Below are positions 1 through 6,591 of a stretch of DNA of 10,615 nt, piece after piece. Where the stretch lies: positions 1 through 10,615 of the forward strand of contig CAZKTS010000046.1 of the NCBI GenBank assembly GCA_964555735.1. The letters run 5' to 3'. The stretch comes from CAZKTS01 sp964555735 (lineage in GTDB: Bacteria; Actinomycetota; Acidimicrobiia; IMCC26256; PALSA-555). Numbering within the stretch: position 1 is the first letter of the stretch; each line of letters begins with the position of its first letter. A model generated the notes under the pieces. That model made no database searches and was not told the DNA's origin. It saw only the letters and a list, made by a program, of their open reading frames with translations. The position numbers and the translations under genes were made by a program.

Positions 1-2
1 GT

Positions 3-641
3 GCAGTTCCACCACTGCGCGAAGTCGCGCACGAGAGGCATCGTCAGCTTCGGTCCGCCGCCGCCGATGTGGACCGGGATGGGGTCCTGCACAGGCGTCG
101 GACGACCGAGTGCACCGTCGAGGTCGTAGTGCGCGCCGTGGTGGTCGAACGGCTCGCCCGCGAACATCAGCTGGAGGATCTCGAGCGTCTCGCGCAGCCG
201 CGCCGAGCGTTCGGCCGCGGGGCGATCGCCGAACCCGTACGCACGCATCTCCTCGGGCACGGAGCCCCAGCCGATGCCCAGGTCGAGTCGGCCCCCACTC
301 ACGACGTCGAGGGTGGCGGCCATCTTGGCCAGCAACGCCGGATGCCGGAAGGTGTCGCAGAGCACGAGGTGGCCGATGCGGATCGTCGTGGTGTGCGCGG
401 CCAGCGCCGTGGCGACCGTCCAGCCCTCGAGGTAGTCGACCTCGGGCGCAGCGGGCGCGGCCATGTGGTCGATGAGCCACACCGAGTCCATGCCCGCGGC
501 CTCGGCGGCGAGCGTCCGCTCGAGGATCGTGGGATAGCTCATGCGCAGCTGCGGGAGCATCACGCCGAACCACGCACCGGGCGGTCGGGCCGGTGGCGGT
601 GCGGCGGAGGTCACGACGGTGGCGTCCGGGTCGTCAGGCAC
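3..641 (-). CDS. LLM-class (luciferase-like, probably F420-dependent) oxidoreductase, 3' end cut off by window
   Basis: The reading frame is open from a GTG at 641 down to base 3 (213 codons) with no stop, so the C-terminal third lies outside the window. After a short Pro/Ala-rich leader, the barrel strand GVMLPQLRMSYP (residues 26-37) begins. It is followed by AEAAGMDSVWLIDHM (46-60), TTTIRIGHLVL (84-94), SGGRLDLGIGWGS (115-127) and a C-terminal PVHIGGGGPK. These are the standard landmarks of the bacterial luciferase-like monooxygenase superfamily, whose actinobacterial members mostly use coenzyme F420 as hydride carrier. The substrate cannot be read from the sequence. No Shine-Dalgarno precedes the start, but a TACCCT box ends 6 bases upstream, so a leaderless message is plausible. 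The gene diverges from the SDR at 705. Family assignment is firm; F420 rather than FMN is inferred. Confidence 0.9.
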   Translation of the reverse strand, partial: MPDDPDATVVTSAAPPPARPPGAWFGVMLPQLRMSYPTILERTLAAEAAGMDSVWLIDHMAAPAAPEVDYLEGWTVATALAAHTTTIRIGHLVLCDTFRHPALLAKMAATLDVVSGGRLDLGIGWGSVPEEMRAYGFGDRPAAERSARLRETLEILQLMFAGEPFDHHGAHYDLDGALGRPTPVQDPIPVHIGGGGPKLTMPLVRDFAQWWNC

Positions 642-647
642 GGCGGG

Positions 648-653
648 AGGGTA
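648..653 (-). promoter_or_regulatory. Candidate -10 box (TACCCT) for a leaderless oxidoreductase transcript
   Basis: On the minus strand TACCCT fits TAnnnT and lies 6 bases before the GTG at 641, so transcription would begin at or next to the start codon. The gene at 6641 shows the same geometry. A plus-strand TAGCGT (652-657), which could serve the SDR at 705, overlaps it by two bases. No convincing -35 is visible for either. Confidence 0.35.
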
Positions 654-690
654 GCGTCGCCCCTCGGCCGGCACCCGCGCCGGACCGAGC

Positions 691-697
691 GAAGGAG
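691..697 (+). promoter_or_regulatory. Shine-Dalgarno GAAGGAG fixing the SDR start
   Basis: GAAGGAG lies 7 bases before the GTG at 705. It decides for that start over the many in-frame upstream codons, because the frame stays open back to base 69, and over the internal ATG at 744. Confidence 0.75.
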
Positions 698-704
698 AAC
701 GATC

Positions 705-1490
705 GTGCTGCATCCCGAGATCGACGCGGCGTCGACGCGCGCCATGCACTCCGTGGAGGGCCGGACGATCATCGTCACCGGTTCGGGGCAGGGCGTCGGA
801 CGCGGGATGGCGAACCACCTCGGCAAGGCGGGCGCGCAGATCGTCGTGGCCGACTACCAGCCGGAGAAGATGCAGCGGACCTGCGACGAGCTCTCGGGCA
901 TCGGGGTCGAGACCCTCGGTGTCGAGGTCGACATCCGAGACCGGGACCGCATCGAGGCGATGGTCGCGGCGACCATCGACCGCTTCGGGAAGGTCGACGC
1001 GATCATCAACAACGCCCAGACCTTCCGGGCCAACGTGCCCGTCGCCGAGGTGGACGCCGACGACGTCGACGTCTTCTACCGCTCGGGAGTCGTCGGGACG
1101 CTCTGGGCCATGCAAGCGGTGTACCCGCACATGAAGGCCGCAGGATGGGGCCGGATCGTGAACTTCGGCTCGTCGATGGGTCGCGTGGGCGGCGCAGGCT
1201 TCGGCGCGTACAACGCGTCCAAGGAGGCGATCCGAGGACTCTCGCGGACCGCCGCGCGCGAGTGGGCGGCCGACGGGATCGTCGTGAACGTGATCGCACC
1301 GGCGGCGGCTCCGCCACGCGCCGTCGGCAGCGAGCACTACGAGGAGTTCATGCGGACGTGCCCCACCGGTCGCAACGGCGACCCGGAGACCGACATCGGG
1401 CCCGTCGCGCACTACCTCTGCAGCGACGGCTGTCGGTTCGTCACCGGGCACACGTTCATGGTCGACGGCGGCAACTTCATGTGGTCCTAG
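705..1490 (+). CDS. Short-chain dehydrogenase/reductase with a non-canonical active site
   Basis: A 261-residue Rossmann-fold SDR of normal length. Visible elements are the cofactor loop TGSGQGVG (residues 25-32), an acidic Asp50 at the end of strand 2 (suggesting NAD over NADP), catalytic Ser156/Ser157, Tyr169 and Lys173 in YNASK, and a C-terminal TGHTFMVDGG. Two family landmarks differ. The usual NNAG reads NNAQ (102-105), and the helix-4 motif that normally carries the catalytic Asn (VNLxG) reads SGVVG (127-131), with Gly128 at the Asn position. The PG motif after strand 6 is also lost (IAPAAAPP). The enzyme may therefore be a specialised or weakened dehydrogenase. The substrate is unknown. 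The start is set by GAAGGAG at 691. The stop is followed after 2 bases by the thioesterase-like gene, so the two are probably co-transcribed. Confidence 0.9.
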   Translation: MLHPEIDAASTRAMHSVEGRTIIVTGSGQGVGRGMANHLGKAGAQIVVADYQPEKMQRTCDELSGIGVETLGVEVDIRDRDRIEAMVAATIDRFGKVDAIINNAQTFRANVPVAEVDADDVDVFYRSGVVGTLWAMQAVYPHMKAAGWGRIVNFGSSMGRVGGAGFGAYNASKEAIRGLSRTAAREWAADGIVVNVIAPAAAPPRAVGSEHYEEFMRTCPTGRNGDPETDIGPVAHYLCSDGCRFVTGHTFMVDGGNFMWS

Positions 1491-1492
1491 CG

Positions 1493-2080
1493 GTGACCGG
1501 CGGTGAGACGGCGCGGCGCGGCGAAGGGGCCGACTGGCGCGACCCGTGGCCGGTCGTCGGCGTGCGTCAGGGCGAGCCGGCCCCGTCGGCGGGCGTCGAC
1601 ACGCTGCGCGCCGACGGCTTCCGCGCGGTGTTCGACGTCGACCCCGTCGAGGCCGACCGCGACCAGCATCAGGACCACCTCAACAACACGGCCGCGGTGC
1701 GCATGTTCAACGAGCTGCGGGTCGCGTACGTCGCCGCGTACCTCACCAAGGACTGGATCCGCTACATCCGACGCGGCCGCACGGTCGTGGTCCGGGAGAT
1801 GCACGCGTTGTACGAGACCGAGGGCTGGATGCACGAGCGCTACGTCGGCGCGGTGCGCTGGGCCGAGCACCGCGGCAAGGCGGGTCTGGTGGAGCAGCGG
1901 CTCGTCGAAGCCACGACCGCACGACCGCTCGCCCGGGCGTGGGTCGTCCAGCTGATCGTGGGGCCCGACGGCGTCGAGGAGTTCCCCGACTGGTTCTGGG
2001 ACCTCGTGGCCGACGTCGAGGGTGCACCCGTGCCGGTCACCACTCCCGTCAGCCGCGCACCCTGGGGACCACCCGCATGA
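1493..2080 (+). CDS. Hot-dog-fold acyl-CoA thioesterase-like protein
   Basis: 195 residues. The segment DQHQDHLNNTAAVRMF (57-72) matches the helix-capping signature of the 4-hydroxybenzoyl-CoA thioesterase (4HBT) hot-dog family, normally DxxGHVNNxxY. The rest fits one hot-dog domain: the long helix to about residue 82, then strands through RTVVVREMHALYETE and YVGAVRWAEHRGKAGLVEQRL. The canonical Asp four residues before the His is Gln58, with Asp57 one place earlier, and Gly is Asp61. Catalysis may therefore differ, or the alignment may slip by one. The GTG start lies 2 bases after the SDR stop with no ribosome site, implying translational coupling; a later in-frame GTG at 1562 also lacks one. 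The stop overlaps the next ATG (ATGA). The role is presumably hydrolysis of a small acyl thioester in the same pathway as its neighbours; the substrate is unknown. Confidence 0.75.
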   Translation: MTGGETARRGEGADWRDPWPVVGVRQGEPAPSAGVDTLRADGFRAVFDVDPVEADRDQHQDHLNNTAAVRMFNELRVAYVAAYLTKDWIRYIRRGRTVVVREMHALYETEGWMHERYVGAVRWAEHRGKAGLVEQRLVEATTARPLARAWVVQLIVGPDGVEEFPDWFWDLVADVEGAPVPVTTPVSRAPWGPPA

Positions 2081-3117
2081 TCCCTGACCTCGTCCAGCAC
2101 GCGCGCGCGCAGGCCGACGCCTGCCGAGCACTGGGCTCGGAGCTGCTCGGCGCGCTGGCGGACCGCGTCGGCGACGATCTGGAGGCGGACGGCCCCACGT
2201 ACGCGCTGCTCGACCCGGCGCGCGACCACGCGGTGCCGCTGCTCGGCCTGTTCGGCTGGGTGCACCGCCTCGCGCTCACCGGGCGTGCGCCCGAGGTTGC
2301 CGCACACTTCCCGTCGACCGGCGGTGACGGCGACCCGGACGCCGCGTGGGCCGCGATCCGGCCGTTGTTCGCAGCGCCGACCGACGAGATGCGGGCCGCG
2401 CCGCTCACCACCCCGCAGACCAACGAGGTTGGCCGGTCGTCGGCCCTGGTGGGTGGCTTCCTCACCGTTGCGCGCGAGCTCCTGCCGAAGGTTCGGCTCC
2501 TCGAGGTCGGCTCGAGCGCGGGGCTGAACCTGCGCTTCGACCGCTACCGCTACGAGCAGGGCGGATCGGGATGGGGTCCGCCCGACTCGCCGGTCGTCTT
2601 TGCCGACCTGTGGCAGGGCGGGACACCGCCGTTCGACGCGCCGCTCGACGTCGTCGACCGTGCGGGATGTGACCTCTCGCCGATCGACCCCGCCAGCGAG
2701 GACGGTCGACTCACGCTCCTCTGCTACGTCTGGCCCGACCAGCTCGAGCGGTTCACGCGACTGCGTGCCGCGCTCGACCTCGCGCCGACGCTCCCCGTGC
2801 CGATCGAGCAGCGGGACGTGAACGACTGGCTCGACGCGCGGCTCGCGACCCCGACGCCCGGCGTCGCGACGGTGGTGTTCCACTCACTGGTGTGGTGGTA
2901 CTTCCCGGAAGCGACGCAGGCCGGGATGGTGGAACGGCTCGAGCGCGCGGGTGCGCTCGCCACCGAGGAGGCGCCCCTCGCGTGGCTGCGGCTCGAGCCG
3001 ACCGGTGGCAACCTCTCCGGCCGCGGGCCGTTGCGGCTCACCACCTGGCCTGGTGGCGCGGAGCGCGATCTCGCCGAGTGCTCGTTCCACCTCGGCCCGA
3101 TCACCTGGTCGGGGTGA
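2077..3117 (+). CDS. DUF2332 family protein
   Basis: 346 residues, a full-length-looking member of the DUF2332 family, which is common in actinobacteria and has no established activity. Recognisable features are the TNEVGRSSALVGGFL segment (about 115-130), LLEVGSSAGLNL (141-152) followed by a D-Y-Y-rich stretch, CYVWPDQLERF, and the C-terminal WLRLEP-TGG-RLTTWPGG run. LLEVGSSAG resembles motif I of class I SAM-dependent methyltransferases (acidic residue, then Gly-x-x-x-Gly), so a cofactor-binding Rossmann-like core is possible but unproven. The protein is soluble, with no signal peptide or membrane segment. The ATG overlaps the thioesterase stop by 4 bases, and GGGGA at 2064-2068 is a plausible ribosome site. 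It is the last gene of the SDR operon and ends 19 bases from the convergent gene. Confidence 0.85.
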   Translation: MIPDLVQHARAQADACRALGSELLGALADRVGDDLEADGPTYALLDPARDHAVPLLGLFGWVHRLALTGRAPEVAAHFPSTGGDGDPDAAWAAIRPLFAAPTDEMRAAPLTTPQTNEVGRSSALVGGFLTVARELLPKVRLLEVGSSAGLNLRFDRYRYEQGGSGWGPPDSPVVFADLWQGGTPPFDAPLDVVDRAGCDLSPIDPASEDGRLTLLCYVWPDQLERFTRLRAALDLAPTLPVPIEQRDVNDWLDARLATPTPGVATVVFHSLVWWYFPEATQAGMVERLERAGALATEEAPLAWLRLEPTGGNLSGRGPLRLTTWPGGAERDLAECSFHLGPITWSG

Positions 3118-3136
3118 CGGTCGGGCGAGGGCGGCC

Positions 3137-3946
3137 TCAGACCGCGCCGACGTCGTCGAGCAGCGCGCCGAGGTTGGCGATCGACCGCGTGCTCGCGGCT
3201 TCGTAGCCCTCGTCGTCGATACGGGGGCCGATGAGCTCGAGGTCGAAGCAGCCCTCGTAGCCCGCGTCGACGAGGTGGCCGATGATCCGAGCGAGCGGGA
3301 TGTCGCCATCACCGGGTACGAGCCGGTTGGGCGTGGACAGCGTGCCGATGGCGAAGTCGCTGATCTGGACGATGCGCAGGACGTCGACCCCGTCGCGGAT
3401 CGTCGTCGCGAGGCCCCGCTCGGCCCAGCAGGCGTTGACCTCCATGCACACGCCGATGTCGAGGCGTCGTGCGAGGTCGATCACGTCGCGGAGGGTGTGG
3501 ACGAAGCCGACGTCGACGCGCAGCGAGTTGGTGTGCTCGAGCCCGAACGGGAGGCCACGCGTCCGTGCGTCGGTGATCACGGGGGCCAGGGCGTCGGCGA
3601 GCGCGTCGGCCGCGTCCTCCCACGTCAGCTGACCCGCGGGCCCGGTGGTGAGGATCAGGCACTCGGCGTCGACCGCCTCGGCCGCGTCGAGCGCCCGGCG
3701 AACGCGGTCCTGCTGCGCGGGCCACTGCGTGGAGTCGTCGAGGCGGAACGGCCCGATGCCGATGAGGTTGGTGACGCGCACCCCCGCGTCCTGCAGACGC
3801 CGGGCGCCGGCCTCGACGCCGGCGGCCTCGAGCTTCGCGAGCGACGCGCCGATCGCGGTGATCCCCGCCCGGTCGTAGAACGCGAGGTCCTCGTCGAGCG
3901 ACCACGAGAAGGTGGAGATCGCGGAGAGCGAGATCCTCGGGTGCAC
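3137..3946 (-). CDS. Sugar phosphate isomerase/epimerase family TIM-barrel protein
   Basis: 269 residues from the GTG at 3946. It belongs to the xylose-isomerase-like (AP endonuclease 2) TIM-barrel superfamily. Visible landmarks are the N-terminal RISLSAISTFSWSLDEDLAF, then GLEHTN with Glu137, CMEVNACW with Glu169, VQISD (Gln194-Asp197), the loop VPGDGDIP and the terminal strand FDLELIG with Glu237. The three acidic residues sit where the family's divalent metal ligands usually lie; Gln194 replaces the more common His. Members isomerise or epimerise sugars, inosose or hydroxypyruvate-like compounds, and the exact substrate cannot be told. A GTG nine bases further upstream (3955) is also in frame, but it falls inside the Shine-Dalgarno, which favours 3946. 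The gene follows an SDR on the same strand by 81 bases, with a strong hairpin between them. Confidence 0.85.
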   Translation of the reverse strand: MHPRISLSAISTFSWSLDEDLAFYDRAGITAIGASLAKLEAAGVEAGARRLQDAGVRVTNLIGIGPFRLDDSTQWPAQQDRVRRALDAAEAVDAECLILTTGPAGQLTWEDAADALADALAPVITDARTRGLPFGLEHTNSLRVDVGFVHTLRDVIDLARRLDIGVCMEVNACWAERGLATTIRDGVDVLRIVQISDFAIGTLSTPNRLVPGDGDIPLARIIGHLVDAGYEGCFDLELIGPRIDDEGYEAASTRSIANLGALLDDVGAV

Positions 3947-3949
3947 GGT

Positions 3950-3958
3950 GATCACCTC
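3950..3958 (-). promoter_or_regulatory. Strong Shine-Dalgarno (GAGGTGATC) for the epimerase-type gene
   Basis: The minus strand reads GAAGAGGTGATCACC and then GTG. GAGGTGATC matches the complement of the 16S rRNA 3' tail, with 8 bases from the GAGG core to the GTG at 3946. It is by far the best ribosome site in the window, and it rules against the upstream GTG it contains. Confidence 0.8.
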
Positions 3959-3975
3959 TTCGGGTCGGATTCGTT

Positions 3976-3998
3976 CGGCGCCGGGATACCCGGCGCCG
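3976..3998 (-). terminator. Perfect 10-bp hairpin between SDR and epimerase genes
   Basis: CGGCGCCGGG and CCCGGCGCCG pair over 10 bp around an ATA loop. The hairpin lies 30 bases after the SDR stop (minus strand) and 14 bases before the epimerase ribosome-site region. No U-tract follows, so it is not a classical intrinsic terminator. It could be a partial terminator, an mRNA-stabilising 3' end or an attenuator that lowers epimerase expression relative to the SDR. Confidence 0.55.
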
Positions 3999-4027
3999 CC
4001 CTGCGGGCCACTGCTCCTCCTGCAGGC

Positions 4028-4798
4028 CTAGCCGAGCGACGCGGCCCGGGCGTTCGATCCGCCGCCGTCGAGCTGGAGGTTGATGCCGGTGAGGAACTCC
4101 GACTCCTTGCCCGCGAGGTACACCGCGGCGTAGGCGATGTCACGCGCTTCACCGAGGCGCGTGAGGTGCATCCGCTCGAGTCGCTCGCGTCGCTCGGCGG
4201 TCATGTCCGCGTCGCGTCGTTCGTTGAACACATAGCCGGGGCTGATCGTGTTGCACCGGATCGCATCGGGTGCGCCCTCGACCGCGATCGCGCGGGTCAG
4301 CGCGTTGAGGCCGCCCTTGCTCGCCGCATAGGCCGCGAGCCCGGCACTGGGCTTCTCGCCCTGACGCGACGAGATGTTGATGATCGAGCCGTGGCCCGCG
4401 GCGCGGAGGTGCGGCAGCGCGGCGCGACACAACCACATGGGCGCGGTCAGGTTCACGCGGAGCGCCTGCTCCCAATAGGCGGTGTCCATCTCGGCGACGG
4501 ACGAGTCGTGGCCGTCCGGACTCGCGACCGCATTGTTCACGAGCACGGTGAGGCCGCCGAGCGCCTCGACGCTTCGCGCGACGAGGTCGTCGCACGCCGC
4601 CTCGGTGCCGAGGTCGGCGGCGAGGAACGTGGCCGTGCCGCCCGCGGCCGTGATGCGGTCGACGACGGCCTGCCCGCGGGTCTGGTCCCGGCCGTGGACC
4701 ACCACGCCGGCGCCCTCGGCGCCGAGCTCGACCGCGATCGCCGCGCCGATGCCCGACGTCGAGCCGGTGACGAGCGCCCGCTCGCCGGCCAGCCTCAC
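4028..4798 (-). CDS. SDR family oxidoreductase (canonical active site)
   Basis: 256 residues, a classical SDR. The cofactor loop is TGSTSGIG (11-18), and strand 2 ends HGRD with Arg37, which favours NADP(H). The structural motif reads NNAV (88-91) instead of NNAG. The catalytic tetrad is complete: Asn116 in VNLTA, Ser144, Tyr157 and Lys161 in YAASK. NTISPGYV and the C-terminal LTGINLQLDGGG complete the fold. Members reduce or oxidise small alcohols, sugars or acyl compounds; the substrate is not identifiable. The GTG start at 4798 has a weak GGGGA about 12 bases upstream. The frame remains open far upstream, but into non-SDR sequence that lies over the divergent peptidase gene, so the longer version is rejected. 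The epimerase-type gene follows on the same strand, suggesting a shared sugar- or polyol-like substrate (inference). Confidence 0.92.
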   Translation of the reverse strand: MRLAGERALVTGSTSGIGAAIAVELGAEGAGVVVHGRDQTRGQAVVDRITAAGGTATFLAADLGTEAACDDLVARSVEALGGLTVLVNNAVASPDGHDSSVAEMDTAYWEQALRVNLTAPMWLCRAALPHLRAAGHGSIINISSRQGEKPSAGLAAYAASKGGLNALTRAIAVEGAPDAIRCNTISPGYVFNERRDADMTAERRERLERMHLTRLGEARDIAYAAVYLAGKESEFLTGINLQLDGGGSNARAASLG

Positions 4799-4819
4799 GT
4801 TCCGGCGGTCCCCATGGGC

Positions 4820-4837
4820 CCGGCACAGTAGTGCCGG
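4820..4837. promoter_or_regulatory. 18-bp palindrome, possible operator or hairpin before the SDR
   Basis: CCGGCAC and GTGCCGG form a perfect 7-bp inverted repeat around 4 bases, 21 bases upstream of the SDR start. On the minus strand its centre gives TACTGT, a TAnnnT-type -10 box that would start transcription near 4818. The arrangement looks like a repressor operator lying over a promoter, though it could also be a simple hairpin. The sequence between the palindrome and the peptidase gene otherwise shows only the candidate promoter at 4871. Confidence 0.4.
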
Positions 4838-4870
4838 CGCCCGGGGGGCCGAGGGCGTGCGCCGCCGCCG

Positions 4871-4899
4871 TTGTGGGGTGCGGGTGGGCCGAATAGCCT
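4871..4899 (+). promoter_or_regulatory. Candidate promoter for the M23 peptidase gene
   Basis: TTGTGG (4871-4876) and TAGCCT (4894-4899) are separated by 17 bases, the spacing of a primary-sigma promoter. Each box matches the consensus at only three positions. Transcription would start near 4906, giving an untranslated leader of about 50 bases before the ATG at 4956. That leader shows no good Shine-Dalgarno. Confidence 0.4.
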
Positions 4900-4955
4900 G
4901 GGCGCACCGCCCTCCCGCCGGATCCCCCCGGTCGTCGGTTCGGCGCACCCTGCTG

Positions 4956-6038
4956 ATGTTGCTCGTGTTGTCCAACCGTCGCCGTGTGGCCCGTGTGGTG
5001 TCGCTCCTGGTGGTCGGCGCGCTCGCCGCCGGGATGCTCGGCGCCACCTCGACCGGCGCGGTCGCGGCCCCGATCGACGACGCGACGACGGCGGTCCAGG
5101 AGGCCCAGCGAGCCGCCGACGCCGCCGCCGCGAAGTACGAGGAGGCGGTCGGGCGCCTCGAGGAGCTGAGCGCACGGGTCGACGCACTTCGCCAGCAGAT
5201 CGACGCCACCAAGGTGGAGGTGGCGCGCCTGCGCGCCCTCGCCCGCGACCGCGCCGTAGAGGCGTACGTGAAGCGCGACGTCATCGACGCCGAGCCGTTC
5301 CTCGAAGGATCCGACCCCCTCGAGAGCGTGCGGCGCGACAAGTTCCTCGAGCGGACCAAGGCGAAGGAGGACGCCGACGCCGACCGGCTCGTCGTGCTCA
5401 CCGAGGAGCTCGCCCGCCAGCGCCGAGACCTCGAGGCGGCGAAGGTCAAGCAGGAGACGGTGCTCGCGCAGGTGGAGCAGGAGCAGGTCGCGGTGAACGC
5501 ACAGCTCACCGCGGCGCAGGCCGCGCTGGACGCGCTCGAGGAGCAGCTGCGCAAGGAGCAGGAAGCCGAGAAGGCCCGGCAGCTCGCGGCCGAGGTCGCG
5601 CGGTCCGCGGCCAACGACAACGGTCGTGACTACTCCGGCACGTACGTCGCCACCGGGCTCGTGTGCCCGATCCGCGGCGCGGTGTCGTTCATCGACTCCT
5701 GGGGCTTCGCGCGCCACCAGGGCGCGCACCAGGGCGTCGACCTCATGTCACCGCGCGGCACCCCCAACGTCGCGGTCGTGTCGGGGAACGTGACCTTCAA
5801 GACCGGGGGGACGTCGGGCAACGGCGCCTACCTGCGCGGCGACGACGGCAACCTCTACTACTACTTCCACCTCGACGCCTGGGAGGGCGGCCCGCGCCAC
5901 GTCTCCCAGGGCGAGGTGATCGGCTATGTGGGCAACACCGGTGACGCGCGCTACACCGCGACGCACACCCACTTCGAGATCCACCCGGGTGGCGGCGCGG
6001 CGGTGAACCCCTACCCCTCGGTCCGGGCGGTCTGCTGA
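4956..6038 (+). CDS. Secreted M23 (LytM-type) peptidoglycan peptidase with coiled-coil region
   Basis: 360 residues. A basic N-terminus and a hydrophobic stretch (residues 14-30) end in AVAA at 35-38, a standard Sec signal peptide. Residues about 40-105 and 127-222 are heptad-like, Ala/Glu/Arg/Gln-rich coiled coil, broken near 108-126 (DVIDAEPFLEGSDP). The C-terminal domain, from about 228, is a LytM domain with the zinc signature complete: His258 and Asp262 in HQGVD, and H337-T-H339 in HTHFE. The zinc set is intact, unlike EnvC-type activators that have lost it, so a working cell-wall endopeptidase is expected. The layout resembles EnvC/PcsB-type division or daughter-cell-separation proteins. 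The start is taken at ATG 4956; GTG 4965 is possible and would change only the signal peptide. It ends 7 bases before the convergent ycnI-type gene. Confidence 0.9.
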   Translation: MLLVLSNRRRVARVVSLLVVGALAAGMLGATSTGAVAAPIDDATTAVQEAQRAADAAAAKYEEAVGRLEELSARVDALRQQIDATKVEVARLRALARDRAVEAYVKRDVIDAEPFLEGSDPLESVRRDKFLERTKAKEDADADRLVVLTEELARQRRDLEAAKVKQETVLAQVEQEQVAVNAQLTAAQAALDALEEQLRKEQEAEKARQLAAEVARSAANDNGRDYSGTYVATGLVCPIRGAVSFIDSWGFARHQGAHQGVDLMSPRGTPNVAVVSGNVTFKTGGTSGNGAYLRGDDGNLYYYFHLDAWEGGPRHVSQGEVIGYVGNTGDARYTATHTHFEIHPGGGAAVNPYPSVRAVC

Positions 6039-6045
6039 GGGGCGG

Positions 6046-6534
6046 CTAGTGATCGTCGTCCTCGCTCGGCGGCTGCTTGCCGACGCCCACGAGCGGCGCA
6101 GGGTTCTCGGCGTCGTGGCCGGTCTCGATCCAGCGCACCGAACCCTCCTCGCAGCCCTGGACGACCTTCCACGCGAGCACGGTCTTCTTGCTCGGCGCGG
6201 TGAAGGTGATCCCGAAGCTGGCTTCGTCGTGGTACGGGAGCGTGCCGCCCTCGAACACGATCTTGCGACCACTCGTGGAGGCTTCCCAGCCCTCGGGGGC
6301 CACGCCCTCCGCGTCGGTCACGCCCTTGGGCACCTGGAACGTCATCTTCGTCGTGGGCGAGTCCTCGCCGCACCCGTGCTCGGGGGTGAACTCGACCGTC
6401 ACCTGCTTGCCGGGCTTCACCCGGTTCGGCTCCGGCTCCACGTGCGCGAAGGCGGGCGCCGCGGCCACGGCCAGCGCGCCGGCCGTCAGCACCGCCACCG
6501 CCACGGCCCGTCCGCCCTTCGATCGTCTGCTCAT
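6046..6534 (-). CDS. YcnI-like (DUF1775) secreted copper-binding-domain protein
   Basis: 162 residues. The Sec signal peptide (RRSKGGR, then an Ala/Val-rich core) ends AFA at 28-30, so the mature protein should begin HVEPEPN with His31 at the N-terminus. The YcnI/DUF1775 family binds Cu(II) through this N-terminal His. The beta-rich domain follows: PGKQVTVEFTPEHGC, KMTFQVPKGV, PEGWEAS, then KVVQGC with VRWIE (Trp135, Glu137). Trp and Glu here fit the family's conserved copper-site region. Cys55 and Cys128 could form a disulfide. The tail is short and acidic (SEDDDH). Many relatives have a C-terminal membrane anchor; none is seen here, so this one is probably free or bound to a partner. The ATG has only a weak GGA upstream. 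A promoter identical to that of the anti-sigma gene lies about 60 bases upstream, suggesting control by the local ECF sigma. Confidence 0.85.
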   Translation of the reverse strand: MSRRSKGGRAVAVAVLTAGALAVAAAPAFAHVEPEPNRVKPGKQVTVEFTPEHGCGEDSPTTKMTFQVPKGVTDAEGVAPEGWEASTSGRKIVFEGGTLPYHDEASFGITFTAPSKKTVLAWKVVQGCEEGSVRWIETGHDAENPAPLVGVGKQPPSEDDDH

Positions 6535-6591
6535 GCGTTCCGTCGACTCCCTGCTCCGGTCGGGCGACGGTCGGTCGTCGCTCGCTCGGGT

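Noticed and set aside
69..704. Long plus-strand open frame upstream of the SDR, in frame with it
   Set aside because: It has no recognisable domain and the composition of antisense to the oxidoreductase, which is clearly coded on the minus strand. A Shine-Dalgarno at 691 marks the real SDR start at 705.
2951..4831. A 626-codon plus-strand open frame across the epimerase and SDR genes
   Set aside because: The translation is Arg/Asp/Val-rich antisense noise. Both minus-strand genes over this span have full catalytic motifs.
4799..5620. N-terminal extension of the minus-strand SDR
   Set aside because: The frame is open, but it translates to Ser/Ala/Arg low-complexity sequence antisense to the M23 peptidase, whose signal peptide, coiled coil and zinc motifs are clear on the plus strand.
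6545..6580. Weak stem (CGACG/CGTCG) in the ycnI leader as a possible riboswitch
   Set aside because: The stem has only five base pairs in very GC-rich DNA, and no known riboswitch core is recognisable.
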